Source: Thermoplasmata archaeon
GTDB taxonomy: Archaea; Thermoplasmatota; Thermoplasmata; Thermoplasmatales; Thermoplasmataceae
Direction: 5' to 3'
DNA: 8,934 nt
Assembly: GCA_021811505.1 (NCBI GenBank)
Contig: JAJZOM010000014.1
Location: forward strand, 1 to 8,934
Below are positions 1 through 4,900 of this stretch, piece by piece. Position numbers and translations under genes: made by a program. The notes under the pieces were generated by a model that was given only the letters and a program-made list of their open reading frames with translations, did no database searches and was not told the origin of the DNA. Each line of letters starts with the position of its first letter. The first letter of the stretch is position 1.

Positions 1-13
1 TATTTTGTAAATA

Positions 14-250
14 ATGGCAGGAACCATAGTCAAAATGGATAAAGGCGGGAGAATTCACATTCCCTCTTCACTTAAGGATGATCTGGGGCCAAGGTTTATT
101 ATCTCGAGACTTGGGGACAAGCTGATTCTTACAAGTATCCCAGAGGACCCAGTTAAAGACCTTGAAGAAATTGGCAGAAGAATACCTGATAAAACATTAA
201 AAGAATTGAGGAAGGAAATTCTGGAAGAGGCGTATAATGACATACGCTGA
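14..250 (+). CDS. vapB: VapB-like antitoxin, SpoVT/AbrB DNA-binding fold
   Basis: This 78-residue protein is a likely type II antitoxin that binds and neutralises the PIN-domain toxin encoded next and represses their shared promoter. Residues 1-45 have the AbrB/SpoVT swapped-hairpin pattern: a short beta strand, a KGGRIHIPSSL stretch matching the family's 'G-R-I-x-IP' core, then a second pair of strands (ISRLGDKLILTSI). The remaining part (about 46-78) is charged and helical, as expected for the toxin-binding tail. The ATG lies only 13 bases from the window edge, so its promoter cannot be judged. The last 14 bases overlap the toxin gene, which suggests translational coupling. The fold and the pairing are well supported. 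The toxin-binding role is inferred from family knowledge. Confidence 0.85.
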   Translation: MAGTIVKMDKGGRIHIPSSLKDDLGPRFIISRLGDKLILTSIPEDPVKDLEEIGRRIPDKTLKELRKEILEEAYNDIR

Positions 251-611
251 CACTGATTTCTTCTTGGCACTGCTGAAACCAACTGATTGGCTCAAAGAAA
301 ATGCTGGAAGAATAATGAAAGAAGAGCAGGGGAAAATATACACTTCGGAGGCAACATACATTGAACTGATGCTCCTAGCTAAAAGATACGGACTTGATCC
401 AGTGCGATTTACAATTGATGTGATGGCAATATGCAACGAAAAAAATGGTGAGTATCAAGCAGCAGCTGAACTGATAACACAGGGTGTGGGAGTCTTTGAT
501 TCCTTTCATGCAGTTCACTCTAATGGGAAAATAATAAGCTCCGACAAAATTTACAGGAAAATAGGCCTTAAACAAATTGATTTGTCTGTTGGAAAACCAG
601 ATAAACAGTGA
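237..611 (+). CDS. vapC: VapC-like PIN-domain ribonuclease toxin
   Basis: This 124-residue PIN-domain protein is a likely Mg-dependent endoribonuclease toxin of a VapBC pair. The acidic residues expected for the metal site are present: Asp5 (and Asp7) in YADTDFF, Glu43 in the TYIE segment, Asp88 in the FDSFHAV segment, and Asp103 in SSDK. The length is normal for VapC. The ATG lies inside the antitoxin's last codons (overlap 237-250), the classic arrangement that ties toxin synthesis to antitoxin translation. All four acidic positions are kept, so the protein is probably active. The RNA target (tRNA or rRNA in studied VapCs) cannot be read from sequence. After the stop there is no clear terminator, only a duplicated 7-mer (gattgcc) at about 610-626. 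Confidence 0.87.
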   Translation: MTYADTDFFLALLKPTDWLKENAGRIMKEEQGKIYTSEATYIELMLLAKRYGLDPVRFTIDVMAICNEKNGEYQAAAELITQGVGVFDSFHAVHSNGKIISSDKIYRKIGLKQIDLSVGKPDKQ

Positions 612-626
612 TTGCCCTAGATTGCC

Positions 627-805
627 TTGATCAAGCCTTCAATAAATTTGTCCGCTGAACTTTATGTGAGATTATTTAAGATCAGGCAGACAAAAAACAA
701 ACCCCGTGAAATTGTGTTCAATCTGGTCACGAAGAATAGTTTACCTGCCAAAGGAATGAGCTCAACAGACAGAAATTCGAGAGCCAAACCATATTGCAAT
801 GCCGC
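627..805 (+). pseudogene. Possible decayed ribbon-helix-helix antitoxin remnant
   Basis: Translation from a TTG at 627 gives an N-terminal stretch (about residues 3-36) that resembles a ribbon-helix-helix antitoxin: a short strand (SINLSAEL), a helix (YVRLFKIRQ), a turn, and a second helix (REIVFNLV). The spacing fits RHH proteins of the VapB/RelB type. After about residue 40 the translation loses any pattern, and the open frame runs on antisense into the 3' end of the fic gene. There is no good ribosome binding site, and an in-frame TAG lies just upstream (618-620). I read it as a leftover of a second toxin-antitoxin locus. The resemblance is weak, so it could also be chance. Confidence 0.3.
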
Positions 806-1711
806 CTATCCTTTAACGGTGTACTGCATTAGGAGGTTCTCAGCAAGGAAGATTGAAAATGCAGCATGATTCCCCTTGTCTCCCTCTTCAATCGTATCGT
901 AATACCTTTCCTTTATGGAAGATTCAATGATTACCGGCGGCAGCCTGTTCCTGAGGAGAACCCAGTTAAGTATGAGTCTAGCGGTGCGTCCGTTTCCATC
1001 GGTGAATGGATGTATGTTCACCATTCTGTTGTGCAGATATGCTGCGAGTTCGACCGGATGCAAGCTGGCCTTTAACTGGCGGTATTCAAGGATTAGTTTT
1101 TTTACCAGGAGTGGGATCTCTTCCGTCCCTGGCGGCAAATGATCCGAACCTGCAATCAAAACATCACCGTCCCTGAAATCGCCCTGTATCCTGCAGAGTG
1201 TATTCTTTGTAACCTCGAGCTGAATCTTCTTCAGGAATGAAATGGTAAGCCCTCCCCTATGGGTGCTGACATATTGCCATGCATCAGCCGAGTTCAACGC
1301 CTCTATCACGTCGTTCACGCTCGCCCCTTCAGGTGTCACCCTGTCAACCAGCAAGAGGGCCGTTTGCCTGAGGCTCATCCTGCTTCCCTCTATGGCGTTG
1401 GTGTTGTAGGTATATCTGACCAAGAAGTCTTTCGGCTGGATTGATTCAGGGCTTTTGTTGTATATTATGCTGGTCGCCATCAAATCGTCTATTCTTTCCA
1501 AGGTAGATTTTGGAAGCCATTTAGATTGAAATTTTTCTGCCAATGCCTTTTTTTCGAGAGACAACATATGGTTCCTGAGTACTTCATTTTTAGGAATGGC
1601 CCTTCCGAGGAAGATTCTGTATTTCTTAACTTCTGTAGGACTTATTCTGACATTCTTGACAAGGTAGTAGTACTCATAATTTCCATGGCGTTGCTTTTCA
1701 ACGAATGACAT
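806..1711 (-). CDS. Fic-domain protein, probable AMP-transferase with built-in inhibitory motif
   Basis: This 301-residue protein is expected to transfer AMP (or another nucleotide) from ATP to hydroxyl side chains of a target protein. The Fic core motif HPFTDGNGRTAR is at residues 234-245, with catalytic His234 and the anion-binding loop intact, so it should be active. Upstream is the inhibitory motif TNAIEG at residues 104-109, fitting the (S/T)xxxE(G/N) consensus with Glu108. This marks a class II Fic enzyme that holds itself inactive without a separate antitoxin. The target-docking flap is visible at about 179-194 (FRDGD...GSDHLPP). Residues 1-60 form an N-terminal beta-rich and helical region (YYYLVKNVRISP) seen in many archaeal and bacterial Fic proteins. 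It starts with ATG and has a box A about 28 bases upstream, so the mRNA is probably near-leaderless. The target is unknown. It sits beside VapBC and mobile-element debris. Confidence 0.92.
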   Translation of the reverse strand: MSFVEKQRHGNYEYYYLVKNVRISPTEVKKYRIFLGRAIPKNEVLRNHMLSLEKKALAEKFQSKWLPKSTLERIDDLMATSIIYNKSPESIQPKDFLVRYTYNTNAIEGSRMSLRQTALLLVDRVTPEGASVNDVIEALNSADAWQYVSTHRGGLTISFLKKIQLEVTKNTLCRIQGDFRDGDVLIAGSDHLPPGTEEIPLLVKKLILEYRQLKASLHPVELAAYLHNRMVNIHPFTDGNGRTARLILNWVLLRNRLPPVIIESSIKERYYDTIEEGDKGNHAAFSIFLAENLLMQYTVKG

Positions 1712-1713
1712 TG

Positions 1714-1753
1714 TATGACCACAATATCAGATTATATTATAAATGTAGTCATA
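1714..1753. promoter_or_regulatory. Inverted repeat flanking the fic box A, possible operator
   Basis: TATGACCACA (1714-1723) and TGTAGTCATA (1744-1753) form an inverted repeat with 9 of 10 matching positions around a 20-base spacer that contains the fic box A. One arm covers the predicted transcription start and the other abuts the upstream side of box A. A third copy, in direct orientation to the second and sharing TGTAGTCATAAT, is at 1783-1794. The layout fits a repressor site, possibly for autoregulation or for a neighbouring DNA-binding antitoxin. The alternative is that these are the ends of a small mobile element. That the repeats exist is certain; the function is inference. Confidence 0.45.
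1735..1743 (-). promoter_or_regulatory. Box A (TATA) of the fic gene
   Basis: The minus strand reads TTTATAATA, close to the archaeal box A consensus and centred about 28 bases before the fic ATG at 1711. This spacing predicts a transcript that begins at or just before the start codon. The element lies between two inverted copies of a 10-bp word (see the operator entry). Confidence 0.6.
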
Positions 1754-1859
1754 ATGTCTACACAATTAATTCGACTAACGATTGTAGTCATAATAAGTTG
1801 CAAGGCAATGCTTATCAGAGTTCAACTGAAATACTCATCGAGACTTTTACAACAAAGGG

Positions 1860-2280
1860 AATTCGACTCCGAATCGATCAGGTTCGGGAAGATATCCATA
1901 CTCTCCAATGTAAGGGATGACCCTGAGCAGATATACAATTTCTACAAGCAGCGTGAAGAGATAGAACAGGCATTCGATGCCATGAAGAACGAGCTTGAGA
2001 ATGACAAATCGTATCTCAGCGATGAGGATTCGCTCAGGGGATATTTCTTCATATCTTTCCTTTCCCTTTATCTGTATTACAGCATATTTGTGCTGATCAG
2101 GGCTGCTGATCTCACCAATAAATTGTCAGTGAAAGACGTGCTGCTGAAATTCTCAAAGGTGTACAAAATAGTCAGGGGAAACAGGGAAACATGGAAACAT
2201 TGAGCGAAATACCTTCAGGTGTTGAAAAGATAGACAAGATGCTCGGAACCAATATATTCCCTAAAAGATTGCGGAGTTAA
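1860..2280 (+). pseudogene. C-terminal relic of an IS4-type transposase, frameshifted
   Basis: Only the last third of a DDE transposase is present. The recognisable part begins near 1860-1885 (RFGKISILSN) and contains an exact IS4-family YREK signature, Y-x2-R-x3-E-x6-K, at about 1943-1987; its Glu is the third catalytic acid. It continues through a hydrophobic segment (FFISFLSLYLYYSIFVL). The two catalytic Asp regions are missing on the left, where the frame runs into AT-rich non-coding sequence. At 2185-2200 the 8-mer GGAAACAT occurs twice in tandem and shifts the frame into a TGA at 2201-2203. Removing one copy restores reading through SEIPSG...IFPKRLRS to a TAA at 2278-2280, a typical transposase C-terminus. 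The element cannot encode an active enzyme. Confidence 0.85.
2185..2200 (+). repeat. 8-bp tandem duplication GGAAACAT x2 causing a frameshift
   Basis: Two perfect tandem copies (2185-2192 and 2193-2200) sit at the tip of a run of imperfect octamers (RGGGAAAC-like, beginning about 2175), which is a likely slippage site. Deleting one copy joins the two halves of the transposase C-terminus in one frame, so this duplication is very probably a disabling lesion that followed, or came with, loss of the N-terminal part. Confidence 0.85.
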
Positions 2281-2282
2281 GG

Positions 2283-2290
2283 TTATAAAT
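2283..2290 (+). promoter_or_regulatory. Box A of the small membrane protein gene
   Basis: TTATAAAT lies about 27 bases before a GGAGGAG ribosome binding site, in AT-rich DNA directly after the transposase relic. The predicted transcript would start just before that site, giving a short leader instead of a leaderless mRNA. Confidence 0.45.
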
Positions 2291-2323
2291 CCTAATTTAT
2301 TTATTTAATTGGAGGAGCAAAAT

Positions 2324-2557
2324 ATGGTAAGCAAGATTTGGAGTAGAGTCAGACACATGGGCAGACGGAAATTGGCCGTAGTAATAGGTGGAACACTGGC
2401 CATACTAATTTTCGCACCCATTTATCCTGCGATTCTACCTTCAGGCGCATATGTTACATCCGTAAATGGCTTCGCCTCACTTTCATTCCTTTTATCAAAG
2501 CAGGGCTTTGTCATAATGGGTGGGCACATATATTGGGGCATTCCACCCTTTCCATAA
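2324..2557 (+). CDS. Small single-span membrane protein, unknown function
   Basis: I do not recognise this 77-residue protein. From the ATG at 2324 there is a basic N-terminus (SKIWSRVRHMGRRK, six Arg/Lys), then one strong membrane segment (LAVVIGGTLAILIFAPIY, about residues 17-34). A shorter, weakly hydrophobic C-terminal half follows, ending in an aromatic, proline-rich tail (YWGIPPFP). The positive-inside rule predicts the N-terminus in the cytoplasm. The start is decided by a strong site, GGAGGAG at 2311-2317, placed 6 bases before the ATG; a TTG at 2309 would lie on this site and is unlikely. It sits between a transposase relic and a nuclease-like gene and may be cargo of the accessory region. 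It could also be a truncated larger protein. Confidence 0.55.
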   Translation: MVSKIWSRVRHMGRRKLAVVIGGTLAILIFAPIYPAILPSGAYVTSVNGFASLSFLLSKQGFVIMGGHIYWGIPPFP

Positions 2558-2565
2558 ATTTAAAC

Positions 2566-2886
2566 CTACATTTTTTTCACCTCCTCCTTTGTTAGGATGT
2601 AAGTTTTAGGTATACGGTAAACAGACCGTGCCGTTACGTAGAAATCAGCAATCACATCATTTTCATTTTTAAATATCCATGGTCGTCCTTTTTCAGTGTA
2701 CCCTTTTACCTGAACCTGAATTGGCAGAGGTTTTTCACCGTTTTTGCTATAAGCTAAAATGTCTATTCCCTTTGCATTTCGTGAGGTAGGCAACACGTTC
2801 CAACCTCTTCTGGAAAGCACGTAGCAAACGAAAAATAACCCAATATTTCCAGTGATCTGTTTATCCTTGAACTTTAGCTTATCCAC
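2566..2886 (-). CDS. Small PD-(D/E)XK-like nuclease domain protein
   Basis: This 106-residue protein resembles the compact restriction-endonuclease or Holliday-junction-resolvase-like fold. An N-terminal helix (ITGNIGLFFVCYVLSRRGWNV) is followed by the core: Asp42 in KGIDILAY and the Gln-x-Lys pair Gln59/Lys61 in IQVQVKG. The QxK variant occurs in Mrr-like and related families, so metal-dependent DNA cleavage is possible, but the N-terminal helix lacks the Glu often found there. It starts with GTG at 2886: an in-frame TGA lies three codons upstream, and an AT-rich box A is about 27 bases away, giving a leaderless mRNA. It ends soon after a YILTKEEV segment and may be shortened at the C-terminus. 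No methylase or helicase partner is visible. The function is inferred from the fold pattern only. Confidence 0.6.
   Translation of the reverse strand: MDKLKFKDKQITGNIGLFFVCYVLSRRGWNVLPTSRNAKGIDILAYSKNGEKPLPIQVQVKGYTEKGRPWIFKNENDVIADFYVTARSVYRIPKTYILTKEEVKKM
2571..2577 (+). terminator. Oligo-T tract after the small membrane protein gene
   Basis: Seven T residues lie 13 bases past the stop codon, fitting archaeal intrinsic termination at T runs. The tract is inside the 3' end of the converging gene, so it would serve only plus-strand transcripts. Confidence 0.35.
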
Positions 2887-2907
2887 AAATACTCATAATG
2901 TTGCACC

Positions 2908-2920
2908 TATAATAATTAAC
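2908..2920 (-). promoter_or_regulatory. Box A of the nuclease-like gene
   Basis: The minus strand reads TTAATTATTATAG, centred about 27 bases before the GTG start at 2886. The A/T core is nearly symmetrical (TATAATAATTAA on the plus strand), so it might also support transcription in the other direction. Confidence 0.45.
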
Positions 2921-3013
2921 TAACACCTGAAAGATCGAAAAAGGAGGATTTTAAGTGCAAAGCCGTGCGGCGATGTGTGAACGCATCGGGTGGATTCTAA
3001 CCATGGGAAGAGA

Positions 3014-3085
3014 GCCACTGGAGGGTTTCGATCCCCCGACCTGCTGATTACAAATCAGCTGCTCTACCAGCTGAGCTACAGTGGC
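3014..3085 (-). tRNA. tRNA-Thr, anticodon UGU
   Basis: A complete 72-base cloverleaf is present without an encoded CCA. The acceptor stem GCCACTG/CAGTGGC pairs perfectly, the D stem is GCTC/GAGC with an 8-base loop, the anticodon stem is GCTGA/TCAGC with loop TTTGTAA (anticodon TGT), and the T stem is GGGGG/CCCTC with one G-U pair. It reads threonine ACA and related codons. No intron is present. The T loop is ATCGAAA, with A at positions 54 and 60 where U54 is usual (see findings). The 3' end faces the accessory region at 1-2900, making this gene a natural integration site. Confidence 0.95.
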
Positions 3086-3110
3086 GGCCTTCTGTGATAG
3101 GAATTAAACA

Positions 3111-3117
3111 GATAAAG
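3111..3117 (-). promoter_or_regulatory. Box A of the tRNA-Thr gene
   Basis: The minus strand reads CTTTATC, about 27-30 bases before the first base of the mature tRNA at 3085. This is a moderate match to box A at the right distance. Confidence 0.45.
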
Positions 3118-3198
3118 TTTTCATGGCAATATGTCTGATACGCATAGTCTGATGATTGTGAAGATAAGCAGACATTCACCTCTTTCTTTACAAATAGG

Positions 3199-3206
3199 TT
3201 ATAAAG
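3199..3206 (+). promoter_or_regulatory. Box A of the winged-helix regulator gene
   Basis: TTATAAAG is centred about 29 bases before the ATG at 3231. No ribosome binding site precedes that ATG, so a leaderless transcript is expected. Confidence 0.5.
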
Positions 3207-3230
3207 GTCACTCATTTATATGCCCTGAAG

Positions 3231-3458
3231 ATGGAAAACGCAGATGTTTTGATGGCGATACCTCCATCAGGAAAGCTGGTTCTCAGAGTAATCAGGGAAA
3301 GAAAAATAGCCAGGTTGCAGGAACTTCGCCAGGAGACAATGCTTCCTCAGAGGACTCTGCTTTATGCAATAAAGATTCTCAGGGAACTCGGCCTCATTGA
3401 AACACAGGTATGCATGAACGATGCCAGGCGTAGATTCTACTGTGTAAAACTGAAATGA
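3231..3458 (+). CDS. Small winged-helix transcription regulator, MarR/ArsR-like
   Basis: This 75-residue protein is essentially one winged helix-turn-helix domain. The order is a helix (PPSGKLVLRVIRE, about 11-23), the helix-turn-helix (ARLQELRQETMLPQRTLLYA..., about 27-53, with recognition helix RTLLYAIKILRELG), and a beta wing (IETQVCMNDARRRFYCVKL, 56-74). Small stand-alone domains of this type are common in Thermoplasmatales and other archaea and bind DNA as dimers. No metal-binding or ligand domain is visible, although Cys61 and Cys71 lie in the wing and could sense redox state (speculative). The gene ends 50 bases before the dehydrogenase operon, which has its own box A, so it may regulate that operon. 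That link is inferred from position only. Confidence 0.8.
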   Translation: MENADVLMAIPPSGKLVLRVIRERKIARLQELRQETMLPQRTLLYAIKILRELGLIETQVCMNDARRRFYCVKLK

Positions 3459-3478
3459 TAACTGTTCGGTAAACAACA

Positions 3479-3489
3479 ATAATTAATAA
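3479..3489 (+). promoter_or_regulatory. Box A of the hydroxy-acid dehydrogenase operon
   Basis: The AT-rich element ATAATTAATAA is centred about 25 bases before the ATG at 3509. No ribosome binding site is seen, so the first gene of the operon is probably translated from a leaderless mRNA. Confidence 0.5.
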
Positions 3490-3508
3490 TGCACAAAAAT
3501 GTCTCTCC

Positions 3509-4900
3509 ATGGATCAGGTCCATGGGCTGAAGCAGATTCTCGGCGCCAATCTTTTAACAAGCAGGGAACAGAAAATACCGTTCCAGACGGATGCATCATA
3601 TTTTCAGGGTCAGGAACCTCTCGCAGTGGCACTGCCAGAGAATGTGAAACAGGTCAGCGAGGTCATAAAGTTCTGTCAGGAACATTCTATTCCCGTAGTT
3701 GTCAGGGGTGGAGGCACGGCGTTAACCGGTTCTTCGATTCCATTCAAGGATTTCATTGTGCTCAGTATGGCGAAGTTCGACAAAATAATCGAAGTGAAGC
3801 CTGAAGACAGGTACGCTATAGTCGAGCCCGGTGTTAAACTTGATGCACTGAATCAATATCTAGCAAACTTCGGGCACTTCTATCCTCCGGATCCTGCCAG
3901 TTCCATGGCTGCTTCTGTGGGTGGTTCTATCTCCACAAATGCCGGAGGCCTGAGAGCATCCCTGTACGGCACAACAAGAAATTGGGTCCTCGGCCTGGAG
4001 GTTGTGCTCCCGAACGGGGAAATAGCCAAGGTGGGGGGCAAAGTACTGAAGAGAACTGCCGGATATGACCTCACATCTATGTTTGTTGGAGCAGAGGGGA
4101 CCCTCGGAGTAGTCACGAAGGCAATACTGAAAATCTGGCCATTGCCTGAATCCAAGGGAAGAATACTCGCTTATTACGATACCATAGACAAGGTGGGGAA
4201 AGCCATTTCAAAACTTAAGGGGAAAGGAATCACACCCTTAATCGCGGAATTCCTGGACAGAATCAGCATGGATTCACTCAGTAAAACGAGGGGACTTAAA
4301 TTTCCGGATGGAGTGGATTACATGCTTATTGTGGATTTATCATCAACAAGGGAGAGCATAGACAGGGAACTCTCAGATGCTGCCGAAGTGCTCAAGGAAT
4401 TTGGGCCTGTAAGCATAAAAATCACCACAGATCCTTCAGAAATGGATCGGATATACGAGGCAAGAAAAGGTGCCTATTCCTCTCTTCTCAGCGAAAGAGA
4501 GAGCAACAGCGAAAGAGTGGTCATCGGAGACATAGTTGTTCCGGCTTCAGAGTTATCAGCTGCCCTGAAGGAAAGCGAGGAAAAGGTAAAGGAGCACCAC
4601 CTGAAGGTTGCTCTTTTCGGCCACATATCGGATGGAAACATACACGCCAACATATATGCGGACCTGGACAACAGGGAACACATGGAACGCATTGACAGAT
4701 TCCAGATCGATTTCGGGAAAATTGCCATTAAACACGGAGGCAGTGTCTCAGCGGAACATGGCATTGGGATAGAGAAGAAGGAACTTCTGGAAATGGAGCT
4801 GGAGGAAACCGGCAGTCAGTACACGATGGAAATAATGAAGACCATCCGGAAAGCATTCGATCCCAACGGCATAATGAACAGAGGTAAGATGTTTGACTGA
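3509..4900 (+). CDS. glcD: FAD-dependent hydroxy-acid dehydrogenase (GlcD / D-lactate dehydrogenase type)
   Basis: This 463-residue flavoprotein probably oxidises a 2-hydroxy acid such as D-lactate or glycolate to the keto acid. The N-terminal FAD-binding domain of the VAO type shows the pyrophosphate-binding RGGGTALTG at 66-74, PPDPASS at 126-132, SISTNAGGLRASLYGTT at 140-156, and VGAEGTLGVVTK at 193-204. The C-terminal oxidase domain carries the substrate-site signatures FGHISDGNIH (370-379) and SAEHGIG (414-420), whose His, Asn and Glu residues help bind metal and substrate in known relatives. The length matches bacterial GlcD. There is no signal peptide or membrane segment. It overlaps the next gene, an iron-sulfur subunit, which would take electrons from FADH2. 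The exact substrate cannot be decided from sequence; D-2-hydroxyglutarate is another option. Confidence 0.92.
   Translation: MDQVHGLKQILGANLLTSREQKIPFQTDASYFQGQEPLAVALPENVKQVSEVIKFCQEHSIPVVVRGGGTALTGSSIPFKDFIVLSMAKFDKIIEVKPEDRYAIVEPGVKLDALNQYLANFGHFYPPDPASSMAASVGGSISTNAGGLRASLYGTTRNWVLGLEVVLPNGEIAKVGGKVLKRTAGYDLTSMFVGAEGTLGVVTKAILKIWPLPESKGRILAYYDTIDKVGKAISKLKGKGITPLIAEFLDRISMDSLSKTRGLKFPDGVDYMLIVDLSSTRESIDRELSDAAEVLKEFGPVSIKITTDPSEMDRIYEARKGAYSSLLSERESNSERVVIGDIVVPASELSAALKESEEKVKEHHLKVALFGHISDGNIHANIYADLDNREHMERIDRFQIDFGKIAIKHGGSVSAEHGIGIEKKELLEMELEETGSQYTMEIMKTIRKAFDPNGIMNRGKMFD
4881..4888 (+). promoter_or_regulatory. Ribosome binding site deciding the TTG start of the Fe-S subunit
   Basis: GAGGTAAG lies inside the last codons of the dehydrogenase gene, a few bases before the TTG at 4893. 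It matches the GGTGA-type site well enough to support initiation at this unusual codon, by coupling to the upstream gene. Confidence 0.5.

Noticed and set aside
1715..1860. N-terminal extension of the transposase relic frame
   Set aside because: The residues are the translation of promoter DNA. Recognisable transposase sequence begins only near 1860-1885, so the frame there is open by chance.
1705..1920. Plus-strand open frame of 71 codons over the fic promoter region
   Set aside because: It covers AT-rich promoter DNA and the operator-like repeats, has no protein-like pattern, and lies in a different frame from the transposase relic.
3133..3228. Possible C/D box small RNA (TGATGA at about 3151, CTGA at 3225)
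   Set aside because: The C-like box has C where R is expected, no D' box lies at a proper distance, and the candidate D box overlaps the regulator's start region. A chance match is more likely.
3131..3400. Open frame of 89 codons overlapping the winged-helix gene
   Set aside because: It is a shadow in another frame of a gene with a clear fold and promoter, and its translation is low-complexity Ser/Gly/Asn-rich.
3880..4155. Minus-strand open frame inside the dehydrogenase gene
   Set aside because: It is antisense to the conserved FAD-binding motifs; codon constraint of the real gene explains the open frame.
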